From positions 1 to 64,000 of the forward strand of contig JAVYIG010005351.1 of assembly GCA_035222895.1 (NCBI GenBank): 64,000 bases of DNA. Direction: 5' to 3'. The notes under the pieces were generated by a model. The model was not told the origin of the DNA. It did not search any database and saw nothing but the letters and a program-made list of their open reading frames with translations. The stretch's first letter is position 1. Each line of letters begins with the position of its first letter. Below, piece after piece: positions 63,988-64,000 of this stretch. A program made the translations under genes and the position numbers. Origin of the DNA: Strongylocentrotus droebachiensis. Lineage: Eukaryota > Echinodermata > Echinoidea > Camarodonta > Strongylocentrotidae.

Positions 63988-64000
63988 CTTTCGCTATACG

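Overview
The window is animal nuclear DNA. It has widely spaced GT-AG exons, tRNA-derived SINEs, a 5'-truncated LINE, many short inverted-repeat elements and abundant microsatellites. The style of the repeats (SINE ends, the GTACAT hexanucleotide, elements ending in GGAGGCAT) points to an echinoderm, most likely a sea urchin. That placement is inference from memory of such repeats, not a search result.

The only host gene I can support lies on the minus strand: the N-terminal 377 codons of the alpha subunit of the AP-2 clathrin adaptor. Ten coding exons run from the start codon at 50474 down to 164, all with GT-AG borders and with phases that join exactly (1131 nt). The gene continues beyond position 1. 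Intron 2 alone is about 34.6 kb and holds most of the mobile DNA. Intron 5 is about 8 kb.

Layout, left to right. 1-5021: AP-2 alpha exons 10 to 6, CAT and CT microsatellites, two small palindromic elements and the start of a tandem array of exon-5 fragments. 5022-11991: a 6970-bp DNA transposon with 24-bp inverted ends and a TA target duplication, carrying about 60 copies of a 43-bp satellite. 11992-13660: the rest of the exon-5 array and exons 5, 4 and 3. 13661-48217: intron 2, holding SINEs, a 422-bp near-perfect palindrome, tandem arrays with AGGTCA direct repeats, a 605-bp element with 39-bp inverted ends, a hAT-like element with 8-bp target duplication, a 4.3-kb foldback element built of 39-bp repeats, a CR1/L2-like LINE fragment, four copies of a 380-bp inverted-repeat element and a 180-bp tandem repeat. 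48218-50565: exons 2 and 1. 50566-64000: sequence upstream of the start codon, with two TIR-bounded elements of 1.5 and 1.8 kb, degenerate minisatellites and a CpG-rich segment near 63.4-63.7 kb that could be the promoter and first untranslated exon.

I saw no bacterial-type operon, CRISPR array, rRNA gene, functional tRNA gene or retrovirus-like element. The most unusual points are two exon-intron borders of AP-2 alpha copied in tandem into the downstream introns, the transposon that captured a satellite with higher-order structure, and the foldback element whose arms are minisatellite arrays.
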